Assembly: GCF_014195535.1 (NCBI RefSeq)
Contig: NZ_JACIBY010000001.1
Span: 970,669-1,034,668 of the forward strand
DNA from: Runella defluvii
Lineage (GTDB): Bacteria > Bacteroidota > Bacteroidia > Cytophagales > Spirosomataceae
DNA: 64,000 nucleotides
Direction of reading: 5' to 3'
The notes under the pieces were generated by a model. The model was not told the origin of the DNA. It saw only the letters and a program-made list of their open reading frames with translations, and searched no databases. The position numbers were made by a program, and so were the translations under genes. Shown here in pieces: positions 15,077 through 24,191 of this stretch. Each line of letters starts with the position of its first letter. Within the stretch, counting starts at the first letter, position 1.

Positions 15077-17551
15077 TCACTCTTTATAAAATACCCTTTT
15101 GACGCGTTCACTAATCCCCGTTAGGATTTCGTACGAAATGGTGCCGATTTGGTCAGAAAGCGTGTAAATGGGAAGTTCTGTCCCAAAAATAATGACTTCA
15201 TCGCCTTCTTCTACCAGTACGCCCGTACTATCTACCATCGTCATGTCCATGCAGACGTTCCCAACCACGGGGCACAAAGCACCATTGATCAGCACTTTCC
15301 CAACCCCTTTGCTAAAACGACGGTCGTAGCCGTCGGCGTAGCCAATGGCAATCGTGGCAATTGAGGAGGCTTTTTCTAGTACGCCCGTTCGGCTGTAACC
15401 GATAGTTTCGCCTGCGGGCAAATGTTTTACTTGGGATACGACCGTTTTAAACCGTCCAATTTGTTGCAACAAACGCTGTTCCTGACGATTGACCTCCACG
15501 CCGTACAGCCCAATTCCTAGCCGAACCATGTCAAGTTTATAATCGGGAAAACGAACAATCCCCGCCGAATTGAGAATATGACGCAGGGGGCGGTACCCCA
15601 ACGCCGCCTCAAGCTGTGCCGCACCTGCCACAAAACGCTCGTATTGGAGACGTGAAAAATCGTTGTGAATGGCTTCGTCTGCTCCTACCAAATGACTAAA
15701 AATGGACGCCACTTTTAAGGTAGGATACTGCGCCAACCGCTCGATGAGGCGGGGTAAGTCGGCCTCGGTAAACCCAAGACGGTGCATTCCCGTGTCGAGT
15801 TTGAGGTGAATGGGCAAGTGGGCGGCCGATGGTTTTTCGGTGATAAATTCGAGCCATTCGGCCAAGATTTTGTGGCTATAAATTTCGGGCTCCAACTGAC
15901 ATTCCAACAACTTATCGAAGGTCGAAAGCGACGGATTCATGACCATAATGGGAAGCTCAATCCCGTTTTGGCGAAGCGTAACTCCTTCGTCGGTGTAGGC
16001 AACGGCTAAGTAGTCAACGCGATGAAACTGTAGCAGTTGTGCGACTTCGGCGCTGCCACTTCCGTAGGCAAACGCCTTCACCATGACCATAATACGGGTA
16101 TCGTTGCCCACCCGATTGCGGTAAAAATTGAGGTTGTGGGTAAGGGCATCGAGGTTGATTTCTAGCACCGTTCCGTGAACGCGCTGCTGTAGGCGGTTGA
16201 CAATCCGCTCAAACTGAAAGGGGCGAGCGCCTTTGATAAGCACAATCGCGTCTTTAAAAGCATTGGTATCTAAGCTGCCCAAAAACTCCGAAGTGTTCGG
16301 GTAAAAGTCGGCAGGGATGCTGATGAGGTGCGCATTACGAGCAAACGCATCGCCAATGGCAACGAGTTTTTCTACCCCTTTTTGTTGCAAAAGGGTATTG
16401 ATTTGGGCGTACAACTCCTCTTCTTTTTGTCCTGTTTGAAGTAAGTCAGAAAGAATCGCGCATTTTTGCGGGCGTTGTTCTTGCTGGCCCAGAAAATTAA
16501 GGGCAATGCTTAGGCCAACGAGGTCGTTGTTGTAGGTATCGTCAATCAAATAACATTCATTGATGCCTTCTTTGAGTTCAAGCCGCATCGAAATGGGCTT
16601 TAAACGGGAAATTCGCTGACGGATTTCGCCCGAAGGAATGCCCATTTGAAGCATCAGAATCAAACAATGAACGAGGTTTTCGACCGAAGCATCGTCGGTA
16701 AACGGCACCGAAAAGAGTTGGTCGTCAAACTTGCTGACCTCCGATTTCATGACGATATACGTCTGGGTAGCGTCTTTGTGCCAATCCACGTTGACGGTAC
16801 AGCTCTCCGAAGTTCCCCAGCTTATTAATTCACAATTGGGGTTAACGGGCTTGAGTATCAGTCTTATTTCTTCGTCGATGTCGGCATAATCGGCCCGATA
16901 AATCAGTTGCTGACTTTGGGTAAACAACCGAAGTTTTTCCGTCGCTTTTTGTTTGCGACTCCGAAAGCCTTCGTCGTGGGCGGAGCCAATGTTGGTAAAA
17001 ATACCGATGGTTGGGCGGATGATTTCTTGCAAAGCCTTCATCTCGTGCGACTGCGAAATACCCGCCTCAAAAATGCCAAGCGTATGATTTTCATTGAGTT
17101 GCCAAACCGAAAGCGGAACGCCAATTTGTGAATTGTAGCTTTTGGGGCTTTTGGCAATCCGAAAATCGTTGCTCATCAACTGGCTCAACCATTCTTTGAC
17201 AATGGTTTTGCCGTTGCTTCCCGTAATACCAACCACTGGAATCTCAAACTGGGCGCGGTGGCGTTTGGCCAGTTCTTGGAGGGCTTTGATGCTATTGTCA
17301 ACTTCCCAGATTTGGGCATCTTCAAAACTTTCTAATTGGTCGGTAAGGGCATTGGTGAGGGCTTTTTGCTCGACCACAAATTGCCGTACGCCTTTTTGGT
17401 ACAAATCACCGAGGTAGTGATGACCATCGTGGTGCTGCCCTTTGATGGCAAAAAAGAGCGTCTGATTCGGAAACACCAATTGACGGCTATCGGTCAGCAA
17501 ATAGGTAGCTGAAGTTTCAATGGGTGTATGTAAGAACGTGGTGGTTGTCAT
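15077..17551 (-). CDS. murF-alr: Bifunctional MurF ligase / alanine racemase
   Basis: This 824-residue cytoplasmic fusion supplies and uses D-alanine for the cell wall. The N-terminal half (about 1-455) is UDP-N-acetylmuramoyl-tripeptide:D-Ala-D-Ala ligase, with the ATP loop GITGSNGKT at 108-116. The C-terminal half (about 460-824) is a PLP alanine racemase: MVKAFAYGSG holds the PLP lysine, IGYSRTG the catalytic Tyr, and VGNVCMDMTMVD the conserved C-terminal motif. PLP-motif Asp/Asn is replaced by Phe (KAFAYG rather than KADAYG), which is common enough not to imply loss. The fusion is characteristic of Bacteroidota. The start at 17551 is preferred because a promoter element lies at 17575-17582, inside the longer frame. 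Confidence 0.93.
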   Translation of the reverse strand: MTTTTFLHTPIETSATYLLTDSRQLVFPNQTLFFAIKGQHHDGHHYLGDLYQKGVRQFVVEQKALTNALTDQLESFEDAQIWEVDNSIKALQELAKRHRAQFEIPVVGITGSNGKTIVKEWLSQLMSNDFRIAKSPKSYNSQIGVPLSVWQLNENHTLGIFEAGISQSHEMKALQEIIRPTIGIFTNIGSAHDEGFRSRKQKATEKLRLFTQSQQLIYRADYADIDEEIRLILKPVNPNCELISWGTSESCTVNVDWHKDATQTYIVMKSEVSKFDDQLFSVPFTDDASVENLVHCLILMLQMGIPSGEIRQRISRLKPISMRLELKEGINECYLIDDTYNNDLVGLSIALNFLGQQEQRPQKCAILSDLLQTGQKEEELYAQINTLLQQKGVEKLVAIGDAFARNAHLISIPADFYPNTSEFLGSLDTNAFKDAIVLIKGARPFQFERIVNRLQQRVHGTVLEINLDALTHNLNFYRNRVGNDTRIMVMVKAFAYGSGSAEVAQLLQFHRVDYLAVAYTDEGVTLRQNGIELPIMVMNPSLSTFDKLLECQLEPEIYSHKILAEWLEFITEKPSAAHLPIHLKLDTGMHRLGFTEADLPRLIERLAQYPTLKVASIFSHLVGADEAIHNDFSRLQYERFVAGAAQLEAALGYRPLRHILNSAGIVRFPDYKLDMVRLGIGLYGVEVNRQEQRLLQQIGRFKTVVSQVKHLPAGETIGYSRTGVLEKASSIATIAIGYADGYDRRFSKGVGKVLINGALCPVVGNVCMDMTMVDSTGVLVEEGDEVIIFGTELPIYTLSDQIGTISYEILTGISERVKRVFYKE

Positions 17552-17574
17552 TTTCAATAAAAAAAGTAATGCGC

Positions 17575-17582
17575 CAAAATTA
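17575..17582 (-). promoter_or_regulatory. -7 element of murF-alr
   Basis: The minus strand reads TAATTTTG, a full match to TAnnTTTG, 23 bases before the chosen ATG at 17551. A -33 TTTG is not obvious. Confidence 0.45.
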
Positions 17583-17637
17583 ACGTTTCTCTGAATCACC
17601 TTTTTGATTATCTTTCGAATAAATTACACTTTACCCA

Positions 17638-18243
17638 ATGTCGCCCGAAAATTATCTATCTAGCAAGGATGCTACTTTGGCGTCTATTATTGAAGCTACT
17701 CCTACTTTTAAGAAAACGGATTGGAACAAAGATTTGTACTTGGCACTCTTGGAAAGTATTGTCTCTCAGCAGATTTCGGTCAAAGCTGCGGATTCGATTT
17801 TTGCCCGTTTTAGGGCTTTATTTCCAGAGCACTATCCACATCCCGACCTGCTTTTAGCTCAAACCGACGAAGAGCTACGAAGTGCAGGGCTGTCGTTTCA
17901 GAAAATCAATTATCTCCGCAATGTGGCTAGGTTTTCGCTCGAAAAAGGCATGGATTATGCGCATTTGGACACGCTGACGGACGACGAAATCGTTGATTAT
18001 TTGATTCCAATCAAAGGCGTTGGGCGCTGGACGGTTGAAATGCTGCTGATGTTTGTGATGAATCGTCCCGATGTGTTTCCCGTGGATGATTTGGTGATAC
18101 GTCAAAAAATGGTGAAAGCGTATCAACTGACCGAAACAGGACGACCTTTGTACAAACAATTGCACGAAATTGCCGAGCAGTGGCGCCCGCATCGCACCTT
18201 GGCTTGCCGCTATTTGTGGCGCTGGCAGCCAAACGCGAATTAG
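17638..18243 (+). CDS. DNA-3-methyladenine glycosylase II-like base-excision enzyme
   Basis: This 201-residue HhH-GPD protein probably removes alkylated purines from DNA. SIVSQQISVKAADSI is the typical helix near the N-terminus. LIPIKGVGRWTVEMLLMF (about 121-138) is the helix-hairpin-helix with the GVG turn, and FPVDDLVIRQ carries the catalytic Asp of AlkA-type glycosylases. There are no Cys residues for an iron-sulfur cluster, which separates it from the MutY/endonuclease III group. It lacks the N-terminal domain of E. coli AlkA, as in the short yeast MAG-like forms. It is divergent from murF-alr, 86 bases from that start. Confidence 0.85.
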   Translation: MSPENYLSSKDATLASIIEATPTFKKTDWNKDLYLALLESIVSQQISVKAADSIFARFRALFPEHYPHPDLLLAQTDEELRSAGLSFQKINYLRNVARFSLEKGMDYAHLDTLTDDEIVDYLIPIKGVGRWTVEMLLMFVMNRPDVFPVDDLVIRQKMVKAYQLTETGRPLYKQLHEIAEQWRPHRTLACRYLWRWQPNAN

Positions 18244-18295
18244 TTTGGTCTGTTTTTTGAGGGAAAATTAATTTAAAGAAAAACTCATCGAAACT

Positions 18296-18811
18296 ATGGA
18301 GGTGAAAATCTTGACCAGTAGTCAATATTTCAGGCTTTTGATGTTGATTTATGGAGTCATGCTGTTAGCGCAGGTGGGAACGGGAGCGGTCTTCTTTTTT
18401 TTAAGAAGCACCCAAGAGGAAGTGATGCAAAACAATGCCGAACTGGGCGAAATCTTTCAATATTTGATACCAATTTTGATTTTAATGCCCTTTTTGGGGT
18501 GGTTTTTGTCAAAAAGTACGTTGAAAAAATTGAAAGAAAATGATCCACTTTCTGATAAACTTCGCACGTATCAAAGTACCATTTTGGTCAAATATGCCTT
18601 TTTTGAAGGAGCTTCTTTGTTTTCGCTGATTGCCTATTTTTTGACGGGAACAAACATGTATTTGGGCATAGCAGCGGGGTTGGTGTTGTTTTTTTTAAGT
18701 CAAATTCCAACGCCCAAGCGCTTGTCTGCTGAAGTCCCCTTATCGCTCATCGACGAATCGAAATTGAACGACCCCGACGCCGAAGTGGCCGAAGTGCCAC
18801 TGAAGGATTGA
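18296..18811 (+). CDS. Hypothetical inner-membrane protein, four segments
   Basis: This 171-residue protein has about four membrane segments (roughly residues 9-34, 52-70, 98-112 and 118-138) and an acidic cytoplasmic tail ending DPDAEVAEVPLKD. I recognise no enzymatic motif. It resembles widespread uncharacterised Bacteroidota membrane proteins in layout. It follows the AlkA-like gene by 52 bases and precedes the GH25 gene by 25, so the three may be one transcript. Function unknown. Confidence 0.65.
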   Translation: MEVKILTSSQYFRLLMLIYGVMLLAQVGTGAVFFFLRSTQEEVMQNNAELGEIFQYLIPILILMPFLGWFLSKSTLKKLKENDPLSDKLRTYQSTILVKYAFFEGASLFSLIAYFLTGTNMYLGIAAGLVLFFLSQIPTPKRLSAEVPLSLIDESKLNDPDAEVAEVPLKD

Positions 18812-18836
18812 GGATTTGTTTGTACTTTTGTCCGCT

Positions 18837-19628
18837 ATGACGCGTCGAGTAACATCATCTACACCCCAAAAACGTCCCCTTCCGCCCGTTGGGTGGGCCA
18901 TTTTGGTGGGGCTTCTTGTGCTGATTGGAGGAGGAGTTTGGTATTATAACCGCCTGAATATCAATCAATGGAGGCATGTGTCGAAATTAGGGATTCGTTT
19001 GCCCATGAAATTTCAAATTCATGGTATCGACATCTCAAAACACAACGGTCGCATCGATTGGAACAACCTTCGGGCGATGCGGTTTGAAGACATTCGCCTG
19101 CAATTTGTCTATGTAAAGGCCACCGAAGGAACATCATTGATGGACAAAGATTTCAAAACCAGTTGGCAAAAAGCCGATGAAGTAGGTCTGTATCGGGGGG
19201 CGTACCATTTTTATATTCCGTGGAAAGCACCAGAACCGCAGTTTGAAAATTTCAAAAAAATGGTAAAACTAAAGCGCGGGGATTTGCCTCCTGTGCTTGA
19301 TTTTGAAATTGGAACCAATGTCTATACCCGCGAACAAGTCGTTGCAAACGTCGCTACGTGGCTTCGGTTGGCCGAAAACTACTACGGTGTTCGCCCTATT
19401 ATTTATACCAATGCCGACTTTTATCGCCGCTACATCAAAGGAAATTTGGATAAGTATCCACTTTGGATTGCCGATTATTCGGGTTGGACCCTCGACCGCT
19501 ACGACGATGCCCGCATCCATTTTTGGCAACATTCAAAAAGTGGCTACGTCAACGGCATTCGCGGTACGGTTGACTACAATGTTTTTTTAGGCGAAGTCGA
19601 GGACCTGAAGCAGCTCTGTGTAAAGTAA
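18837..19628 (+). CDS. Membrane-anchored GH25 lysozyme-like muramidase
   Basis: This 263-residue protein has one N-terminal membrane anchor (about 20-37) and then a complete glycoside hydrolase family 25 domain. HGIDISKHNGRIDW supplies the first catalytic Asp, and PPVLDFEIG the Asp/Glu pair of the active-site barrel. YVKATEG, YRGAYHFY and WIADYS are typical barrel strands. GH25 enzymes cleave the glycan strands of peptidoglycan; the anchor suggests action in the periplasm on the cell's own wall. The ATG at 18837 is preferred over an upstream TTG at 18816, as it gives a normal positively charged N-terminus (MTRRV). Confidence 0.85.
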   Translation: MTRRVTSSTPQKRPLPPVGWAILVGLLVLIGGGVWYYNRLNINQWRHVSKLGIRLPMKFQIHGIDISKHNGRIDWNNLRAMRFEDIRLQFVYVKATEGTSLMDKDFKTSWQKADEVGLYRGAYHFYIPWKAPEPQFENFKKMVKLKRGDLPPVLDFEIGTNVYTREQVVANVATWLRLAENYYGVRPIIYTNADFYRRYIKGNLDKYPLWIADYSGWTLDRYDDARIHFWQHSKSGYVNGIRGTVDYNVFLGEVEDLKQLCVK

Positions 19629-19633
19629 AACAG

Positions 19634-20821
19634 TTAAGAAATAAGGTTCTCAAGGTATTTATAGCCACTTCCTGTATTCAGCAAAAGTATGTTTTCCGAA
19701 CGTTGAATTTGCTGAGTTGTTGTCAATTGTTGAAGGGCAACAAAAAGAGCAGCTCCTTCGGGGGCAATGAGTAACCCTTCGGTACGGGCGATTTCCTTGA
19801 CGGCAGCAACCATGTCAGCGTCTGAAACGGCGATAGGGCAACCGCCCGATTCTCGCATTACTTCCAACATCAACGTTTCGGCAAACGGTTGAGGCACAGC
19901 CAGTCCGTTGGCCAACGAAGCCTTGCCCTGATACTGAGAAGCGTTAGGTTGCGTATTTTCCCACGTTTTAACGACGGGGCAGCAGTTTTCGGCTTGTACG
20001 GCGTACATACGCGGAAGTTGGGCGTCTTTCGCAATCCAGCCCAAGGCTTTGAGCTCAAAAAAAGCCTTCCAAATGCCAATCAGGCCCGTTCCGCCGCCAG
20101 CAGGATAGAGAATAACGTCGGGCAATTGCCAGTTTAACTGTTCCGCAATCTCGTATCCCATCGTTTTTTTTCCTTCCAACCGATACGGTTCTTTCATCGT
20201 AGAAACGTCAAAATAAGGGGCTTTGCCTTTCATCTCGGCTACTTTTTTACCACAATCGTTGATGAGGCCATCGACCAAAACAAGTTCGGCCCCGTACAGT
20301 TCGCATTCGTCTTTGAACACCTGTGGCGTGTGGCGTGGCATGACTACCGTTGCTTTGATACCCGCACGAGCGCAATAGGCTGCCATAGCGCCCCCTGCGT
20401 TTCCTGCGGTGGGAATGATGCACGATTCGACGCCAAATTCTTTGGCTTTTGAAATGGCCATGCTCAAGCCTCGTGCCTTAAACGACCCCGTTGGGTTGTT
20501 GGATTCGTCTTTGAGAATCAATTGTTTATAGCCGTACAGACTTGCCCATTTTTGTAAAGGTAATAGGGGTGTACCACCTTCGCCGAGTGATACGATATGT
20601 TGGTCATCAAAAACGGGAAGCATTTCACGATAACGCCAAAGCGTATGGGGCCTAGTTGCCAACAGGGAAGGAGACAACGGCGCCGAATAGTCGTAAGTAG
20701 CCCACAAAGGTTTTTGACAACAGGGCGAAAAGGTAGCAAGTTGAGAGGACGAATAAACTTTCTGACAATGGCTACATTGCAACGCAGCAACCCGACTTAC
20801 GGAGGTGTGGGAGAGGAGCAT
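19634..20821 (-). CDS. thrC: Threonine synthase-like PLP enzyme
   Basis: This 395-residue fold-type II PLP enzyme probably converts O-phosphohomoserine to threonine. An N-terminal zinc-ribbon-like part has CSHC and CC pairs (about 16-35). LKDESNNPTGSFKARG (about 97-112) holds the PLP lysine, PTAGNAGGAMAAYCARAG is the phosphate-binding helix region, and YPAGGGTGLIGIWKAF the glycine loop. Length and order fit threonine synthases; cysteate synthase relatives look similar, so the substrate is likely but not certain. It is isolated from hom/thrB genes here. A -7 element at 20838-20845 would give a very short leader. It ends 5 bases from the convergent GH25 gene. Confidence 0.8.
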   Translation of the reverse strand: MLLSHTSVSRVAALQCSHCQKVYSSSQLATFSPCCQKPLWATYDYSAPLSPSLLATRPHTLWRYREMLPVFDDQHIVSLGEGGTPLLPLQKWASLYGYKQLILKDESNNPTGSFKARGLSMAISKAKEFGVESCIIPTAGNAGGAMAAYCARAGIKATVVMPRHTPQVFKDECELYGAELVLVDGLINDCGKKVAEMKGKAPYFDVSTMKEPYRLEGKKTMGYEIAEQLNWQLPDVILYPAGGGTGLIGIWKAFFELKALGWIAKDAQLPRMYAVQAENCCPVVKTWENTQPNASQYQGKASLANGLAVPQPFAETLMLEVMRESGGCPIAVSDADMVAAVKEIARTEGLLIAPEGAALFVALQQLTTTQQIQRSENILLLNTGSGYKYLENLIS

Positions 20822-20837
20822 GGTGGTTGTTTTTCGA

Positions 20838-20845
20838 CAAAACTA
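20838..20845 (-). promoter_or_regulatory. -7 element of thrC
   Basis: The minus strand reads TAGTTTTG, matching TAnnTTTG, with TTTC about 20 bases upstream as a weak -33. Transcription would start about 10 bases before the ATG at 20821. Confidence 0.4.
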
Positions 20846-20891
20846 CTACCCCAAACCTCGCGGTGGAAAGTCAGATTTTTGATAGGGTATT

Positions 20892-21794
20892 CTAAAAGTT
20901 GATACCCTGCTGGCAATGTTTGATGAACAGTCGCGGGAGTTTGTGGTTTTCTGCCCCTTGGCGCTGGACGATGTAAAAATCACGGTGAATGTTCAAGCCT
21001 GGAATTTCAATTTTGGTTAACTCCCCGTTTACAAGTTGTTTTTGGACAGATAATTGAGGAAGAAAGGCTAATGAACCATTTTCTAAAATGAAATTTTTAA
21101 GCGCTTCCGTTCCGCCGATGACCGCTTGAATGGGCAATTGGGGAAGTGCAATTCCTTTATTTTTTAACGCATCAACCACTACGGCGAGTGTTCCTGAGCC
21201 TTTTTCGCGAACCGCAATGGGCGTACGAAGGAGTTGTTCCAACGACAGGGTGGTTGTTTTAGCGAATGGGCTATTGGAGGCACAAACGGCCACTACCTCG
21301 TCGCGAAGCCAGAATTGGTAAGAAACCGAGCTAAGTTTGTGGGCTCCTTCCACAATCCCTACATCTACTTCGTGGTTGAGCAAGGCTTTTAAAATATTGT
21401 CTGAATTTCGATTGATGAGCTGTAACTGAATGTTAGGAAATGCTTGGCGGAAAGAAGAAAAAATACGCGGTATGAGATAAAGTGCGACGGTGGTACTTGC
21501 CCCAACAACGAGCGCACCTTTGGCGTCGGATTGGTTACGAAGTGTCGAAATTTCGAACTGCAATTCTTGGTTTAACTGATGGGCCTTGGTAAGAAAATCA
21601 ACCAAAATATGGCCTTCTTCGGTCAGACTAATGCCGTTGGTTTTACGTTCAAACAAGGCCACTCCATAGACCCCTTCCAAGTTTTTGATGTGTTTGCTCA
21701 CCGAAGGTTGCGATAAGTACAGTTTTTCGGCGGCTTTAGAAAAGTTGAGTTGTTTGGCTACTTCCAACAATACAAGGTGAGCAAAGTCAATCAT
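20892..21794 (-). CDS. LysR-family transcriptional regulator
   Basis: This protein of about 300 residues has an N-terminal winged helix-turn-helix (FSKAAEKLYLSQPSVSKHIKNLE, about 19-41) and a LysR substrate-binding domain with typical segments GALVVGASTTVALYLIP and LLNHEVDVGIVEG. The start at 21794 (MIDFAHL) fits the family, whose helix-turn-helix begins about 15-20 residues in. It is divergent from the LolD-like gene at 21934, and a perfect palindrome at 21843-21862 lies between them, the normal position for a LysR autoregulatory site. It also reads toward thrC, 70 bases downstream. Effector unknown. Confidence 0.85.
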   Translation of the reverse strand: MIDFAHLVLLEVAKQLNFSKAAEKLYLSQPSVSKHIKNLEGVYGVALFERKTNGISLTEEGHILVDFLTKAHQLNQELQFEISTLRNQSDAKGALVVGASTTVALYLIPRIFSSFRQAFPNIQLQLINRNSDNILKALLNHEVDVGIVEGAHKLSSVSYQFWLRDEVVAVCASNSPFAKTTTLSLEQLLRTPIAVREKGSGTLAVVVDALKNKGIALPQLPIQAVIGGTEALKNFILENGSLAFLPQLSVQKQLVNGELTKIEIPGLNIHRDFYIVQRQGAENHKLPRLFIKHCQQGINF

Positions 21795-21842
21795 GGCATT
21801 TGAAGATTTGTTGCCAAAGAAACGCAAAAAATAGGCTTAGTT

Positions 21843-21862
21843 GTTACAAATAAATTTGTAAC
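21843..21862. promoter_or_regulatory. Perfect palindrome, probable LysR operator
   Basis: GTTACAAAT and ATTTGTAAC form an unbroken 9-bp inverted repeat around a central AA. It overlaps TAAATTTG at 21851-21858, a full match to the -7 consensus reading toward the LolD-like gene at 21934. A regulator bound here would block or remodel that promoter. The T-rich/A-rich dyad suits LysR-type binding sites. Confidence 0.6.
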
Positions 21863-21933
21863 TCAGCTTGTTTTTATGGTCGGTAGCCAGCTACTTTGTT
21901 TTTTTTAAATGGATACACAATTAGAATTTTCTC

Positions 21934-22590
21934 ATGCTCAAAGCCCGCAATATCGTTCGTAATTATGGTAATCTGCCTGTATTAAAAGGAATTGACCTCG
22001 ATATTCATCAAGGCGAACTGGTGACGATAGTAGGCGCTTCGGGGGCGGGAAAAAGCACGCTTCTTCAAATTGTAGGAACGCTCGACCGACCCGACGGCGG
22101 GCAAGTTTGGATGGACGATACCGACGTTTTTGCGTTGAAAGAGAAAGAGTTAGCCGCATTTCGAAACCAAAAAATAGGCTTCATTTTCCAGTTTCACAAC
22201 CTTTTTCCAGAATTTACGGCCCTCGAAAACGTGTGTATGCCTGCTTTCATCGGGGGAAAATCGCCCGAAGCTGTAATTAAAAATCGAGGGGGCGAATTGC
22301 TAGAAATGTTGGGGCTCAAAGACCGTATGCAACATTTGCCTTCGCAGTTGTCGGGCGGAGAACAGCAGCGGGTAGCCGTGGCGCGGGCGCTTATTAATAA
22401 CCCTGCCATTGTGTTTGCCGATGAGCCAAGCGGAAACTTAGACTCAAAAAATGCCGAAGATTTGCACCAGCTTTTCTTTAAACTTCGTACCGAATTGCGC
22501 CAAACGTTTGTGATTGTCACCCACAACGAACACCTCGCCGACTTGGCCGACCGTAAGTTAGAAATGGCCGATGGCCTTCTCCGTTTGTAG
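21934..22590 (+). CDS. lolD: LolD-like ABC transporter ATPase
   Basis: This 218-residue ATPase carries Walker [10 protein letters not shown] (about 35-43), the signature [13 protein letters not shown], Walker [13 protein letters not shown] and the H-loop VTHN. The EPSGNLD form and short length are typical of the LolD/MacB/FtsE group, which drives lipoprotein release (LolCDE) or similar mechanotransmission complexes. No LolC/LolE-type permease lies next to it, so its partner must be elsewhere and LolD is the best fit rather than certain. It is the divergent neighbour of the LysR regulator, with a palindrome over its likely promoter. It ends 14 bases from the convergent regulator gene. Confidence 0.75.
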   Translation: MLKARNIVRNYGNLPVLKGIDLDIHQGELVTIVGASGAGKSTLLQIVGTLDRPDGGQVWMDDTDVFALKEKELAAFRNQKIGFIFQFHNLFPEFTALENVCMPAFIGGKSPEAVIKNRGGELLEMLGLKDRMQHLPSQLSGGEQQRVAVARALINNPAIVFADEPSGNLDSKNAEDLHQLFFKLRTELRQTFVIVTHNEHLADLADRKLEMADGLLRL

Positions 22591-22604
22591 CTTAAAAGTA
22601 AAAA

Positions 22605-24125
22605 CTATTGTTCTCCGCTTAGCTGAAGCATGGCTTTGCGAATGGCTTCATTTTTGCGTTTGCGTTGCAATACAGTGGGGGCAGCCATCCGTTCTTTGCA
22701 GTCAAACGAAGGACAACGTTCGCACGTTTCGTTGACTTCGCGTTTGGGGATGTCGGCATTGTTCAAAAACTTAATCTTCGCCCGCACATTATTGTCCAAT
22801 CGAATACCCATGGAAACGCTTACGTTGAGGTTGGGAGTTGGAGACATCGGCTTGGCAAAAGCCACCACAAAGTATTCGTCTTGGGTGTCCATGTAATGCG
22901 AAATCTGCATTCGGCACAAGGTATGTTGGTACTGGCTTTTTGACTGTAAATCAGCGAGTTCCTGTAAAATTGTCAACGCTACCCAGCGGCGGCAGTAGTG
23001 TTCGTCGCGTACGGTATGGGGGTTGTGTTTTCGGGCGATGTGCATTTCTTTGGTGAGGTCAAAACGATTTTGACCCGCAAAATTGTTGAAACGCAAAAAG
23101 AACAATTGGCTGATTCCAAAGTACTTAGGGAGAATGTTGCTCAGTCGATAGCAGAAAGACTCGGGGGTACTGTGGAAATATTCGATTAGTTGGACGAGGG
23201 CTTCGCCGTCAAATTGGGGTTGCTCAAAAAAGTGACTTAGTTTTTTGGCAAGTACCTTTCCTTTGATAATGATTGCACTCGCAAAATAAGAAGCTTTGTA
23301 GTTATTCAGAAGCTGCTCAAACGACTCGGCTTCCACTAAGTGCGTGGTATTGAGGCGGTTCTTGAGCTTCATGTATTGATAGCCTAATTCCCGACCGTAA
23401 ATAAAAGCACGCTGGTTGGCATCGAGTTGGGGACTGACCAGTAAGCGCAATTTGTCTCCTCGCGGAACGAGCATTGACCGAATACCGATGAGTTCGGGGT
23501 ATTTTTTTTCGTCGATAAACTGAATTTCGTAGGGGTAGTTTTTAACCAACAAATCCGCCAAGTATTTGTCGTTTAAAATCAACTCCTCGGGGACTTGGTA
23601 GTGGGCCAAAAACTGCTCGGCTTCTTGTTCCAAATCCTCAAAATAATTGTCGTACATCTCTTGGTACGTGCGCAAAGCCGAGAAGTAAAATTGCTCAACC
23701 GACATGTTGTAGTTGCGGGCAATTTCGATCAGCGTTCCGATAAAAGCACTGAGCTTCGTGGGGGCATCGGAGAGCATTTCGAGCAAGTCGGCGGGGTCGA
23801 TGCCAAACAAATCTAAGGGAAGTTCGGTCAGGATATTTGACTGAAGCAGTTCCGAAATAGGTTCTAATTTTTTACTGAGCTTAATCGAAACCAACGAATC
23901 ATATTCTACTTCAAGGGCACGTGAAAGTGCAATGATTTTGTCAGATTTAGGGTATTTTTTCCCTTTTTCAATTTCATTGATGTAAGAAATAGAAAGCCCC
24001 GTGCGCTGTGACAAGTCGCTGAGAGACAGTGATTTGTCGAGGCGAAGTTGTTTTAGTTTAAGTCCAAAAACGAGGCGAATATTATCTTGGTTCAGTGGCA
24101 CTTGATGAGCGGATGAGTAAAACAT
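22605..24125 (-). CDS. XRE-family regulator with DUF2083-type C-terminus
   Basis: This 506-residue transcription factor has an N-terminal XRE helix-turn-helix (KLKQLRLDKSLSLSDLSQRTGLSISYINEIEKGKKYP, about 23-59). The middle (about 190-350) has the IrrE/ImmA-like fold without a clear HExxH zinc motif. The C-terminal part ends in a Cys cluster, CERCPSFDCKERMAAP, as in DUF2083 regulators such as those of short-chain acyl-CoA metabolism. In that family the long C-terminal part senses acyl-CoA derivatives; by analogy this one may respond to a metabolic ligand. It lies 66 bases beyond the stop of the 5-oxoprolinase gene on the same strand. Confidence 0.8.
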   Translation of the reverse strand: MFYSSAHQVPLNQDNIRLVFGLKLKQLRLDKSLSLSDLSQRTGLSISYINEIEKGKKYPKSDKIIALSRALEVEYDSLVSIKLSKKLEPISELLQSNILTELPLDLFGIDPADLLEMLSDAPTKLSAFIGTLIEIARNYNMSVEQFYFSALRTYQEMYDNYFEDLEQEAEQFLAHYQVPEELILNDKYLADLLVKNYPYEIQFIDEKKYPELIGIRSMLVPRGDKLRLLVSPQLDANQRAFIYGRELGYQYMKLKNRLNTTHLVEAESFEQLLNNYKASYFASAIIIKGKVLAKKLSHFFEQPQFDGEALVQLIEYFHSTPESFCYRLSNILPKYFGISQLFFLRFNNFAGQNRFDLTKEMHIARKHNPHTVRDEHYCRRWVALTILQELADLQSKSQYQHTLCRMQISHYMDTQDEYFVVAFAKPMSPTPNLNVSVSMGIRLDNNVRAKIKFLNNADIPKREVNETCERCPSFDCKERMAAPTVLQRKRKNEAIRKAMLQLSGEQ

Positions 24126-24191
24126 GAGGAACTCGAAAACCTGGGCTTCGCTTTCCTATTGATTGATTTGGGTAAATTTAGCACTTTTTCT

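Noticed and set aside
15077-17599. Longer start of murF-alr at 17599
   Set aside because: It lies upstream of the -7 element at 17575-17582 and adds residues not typical of MurF.
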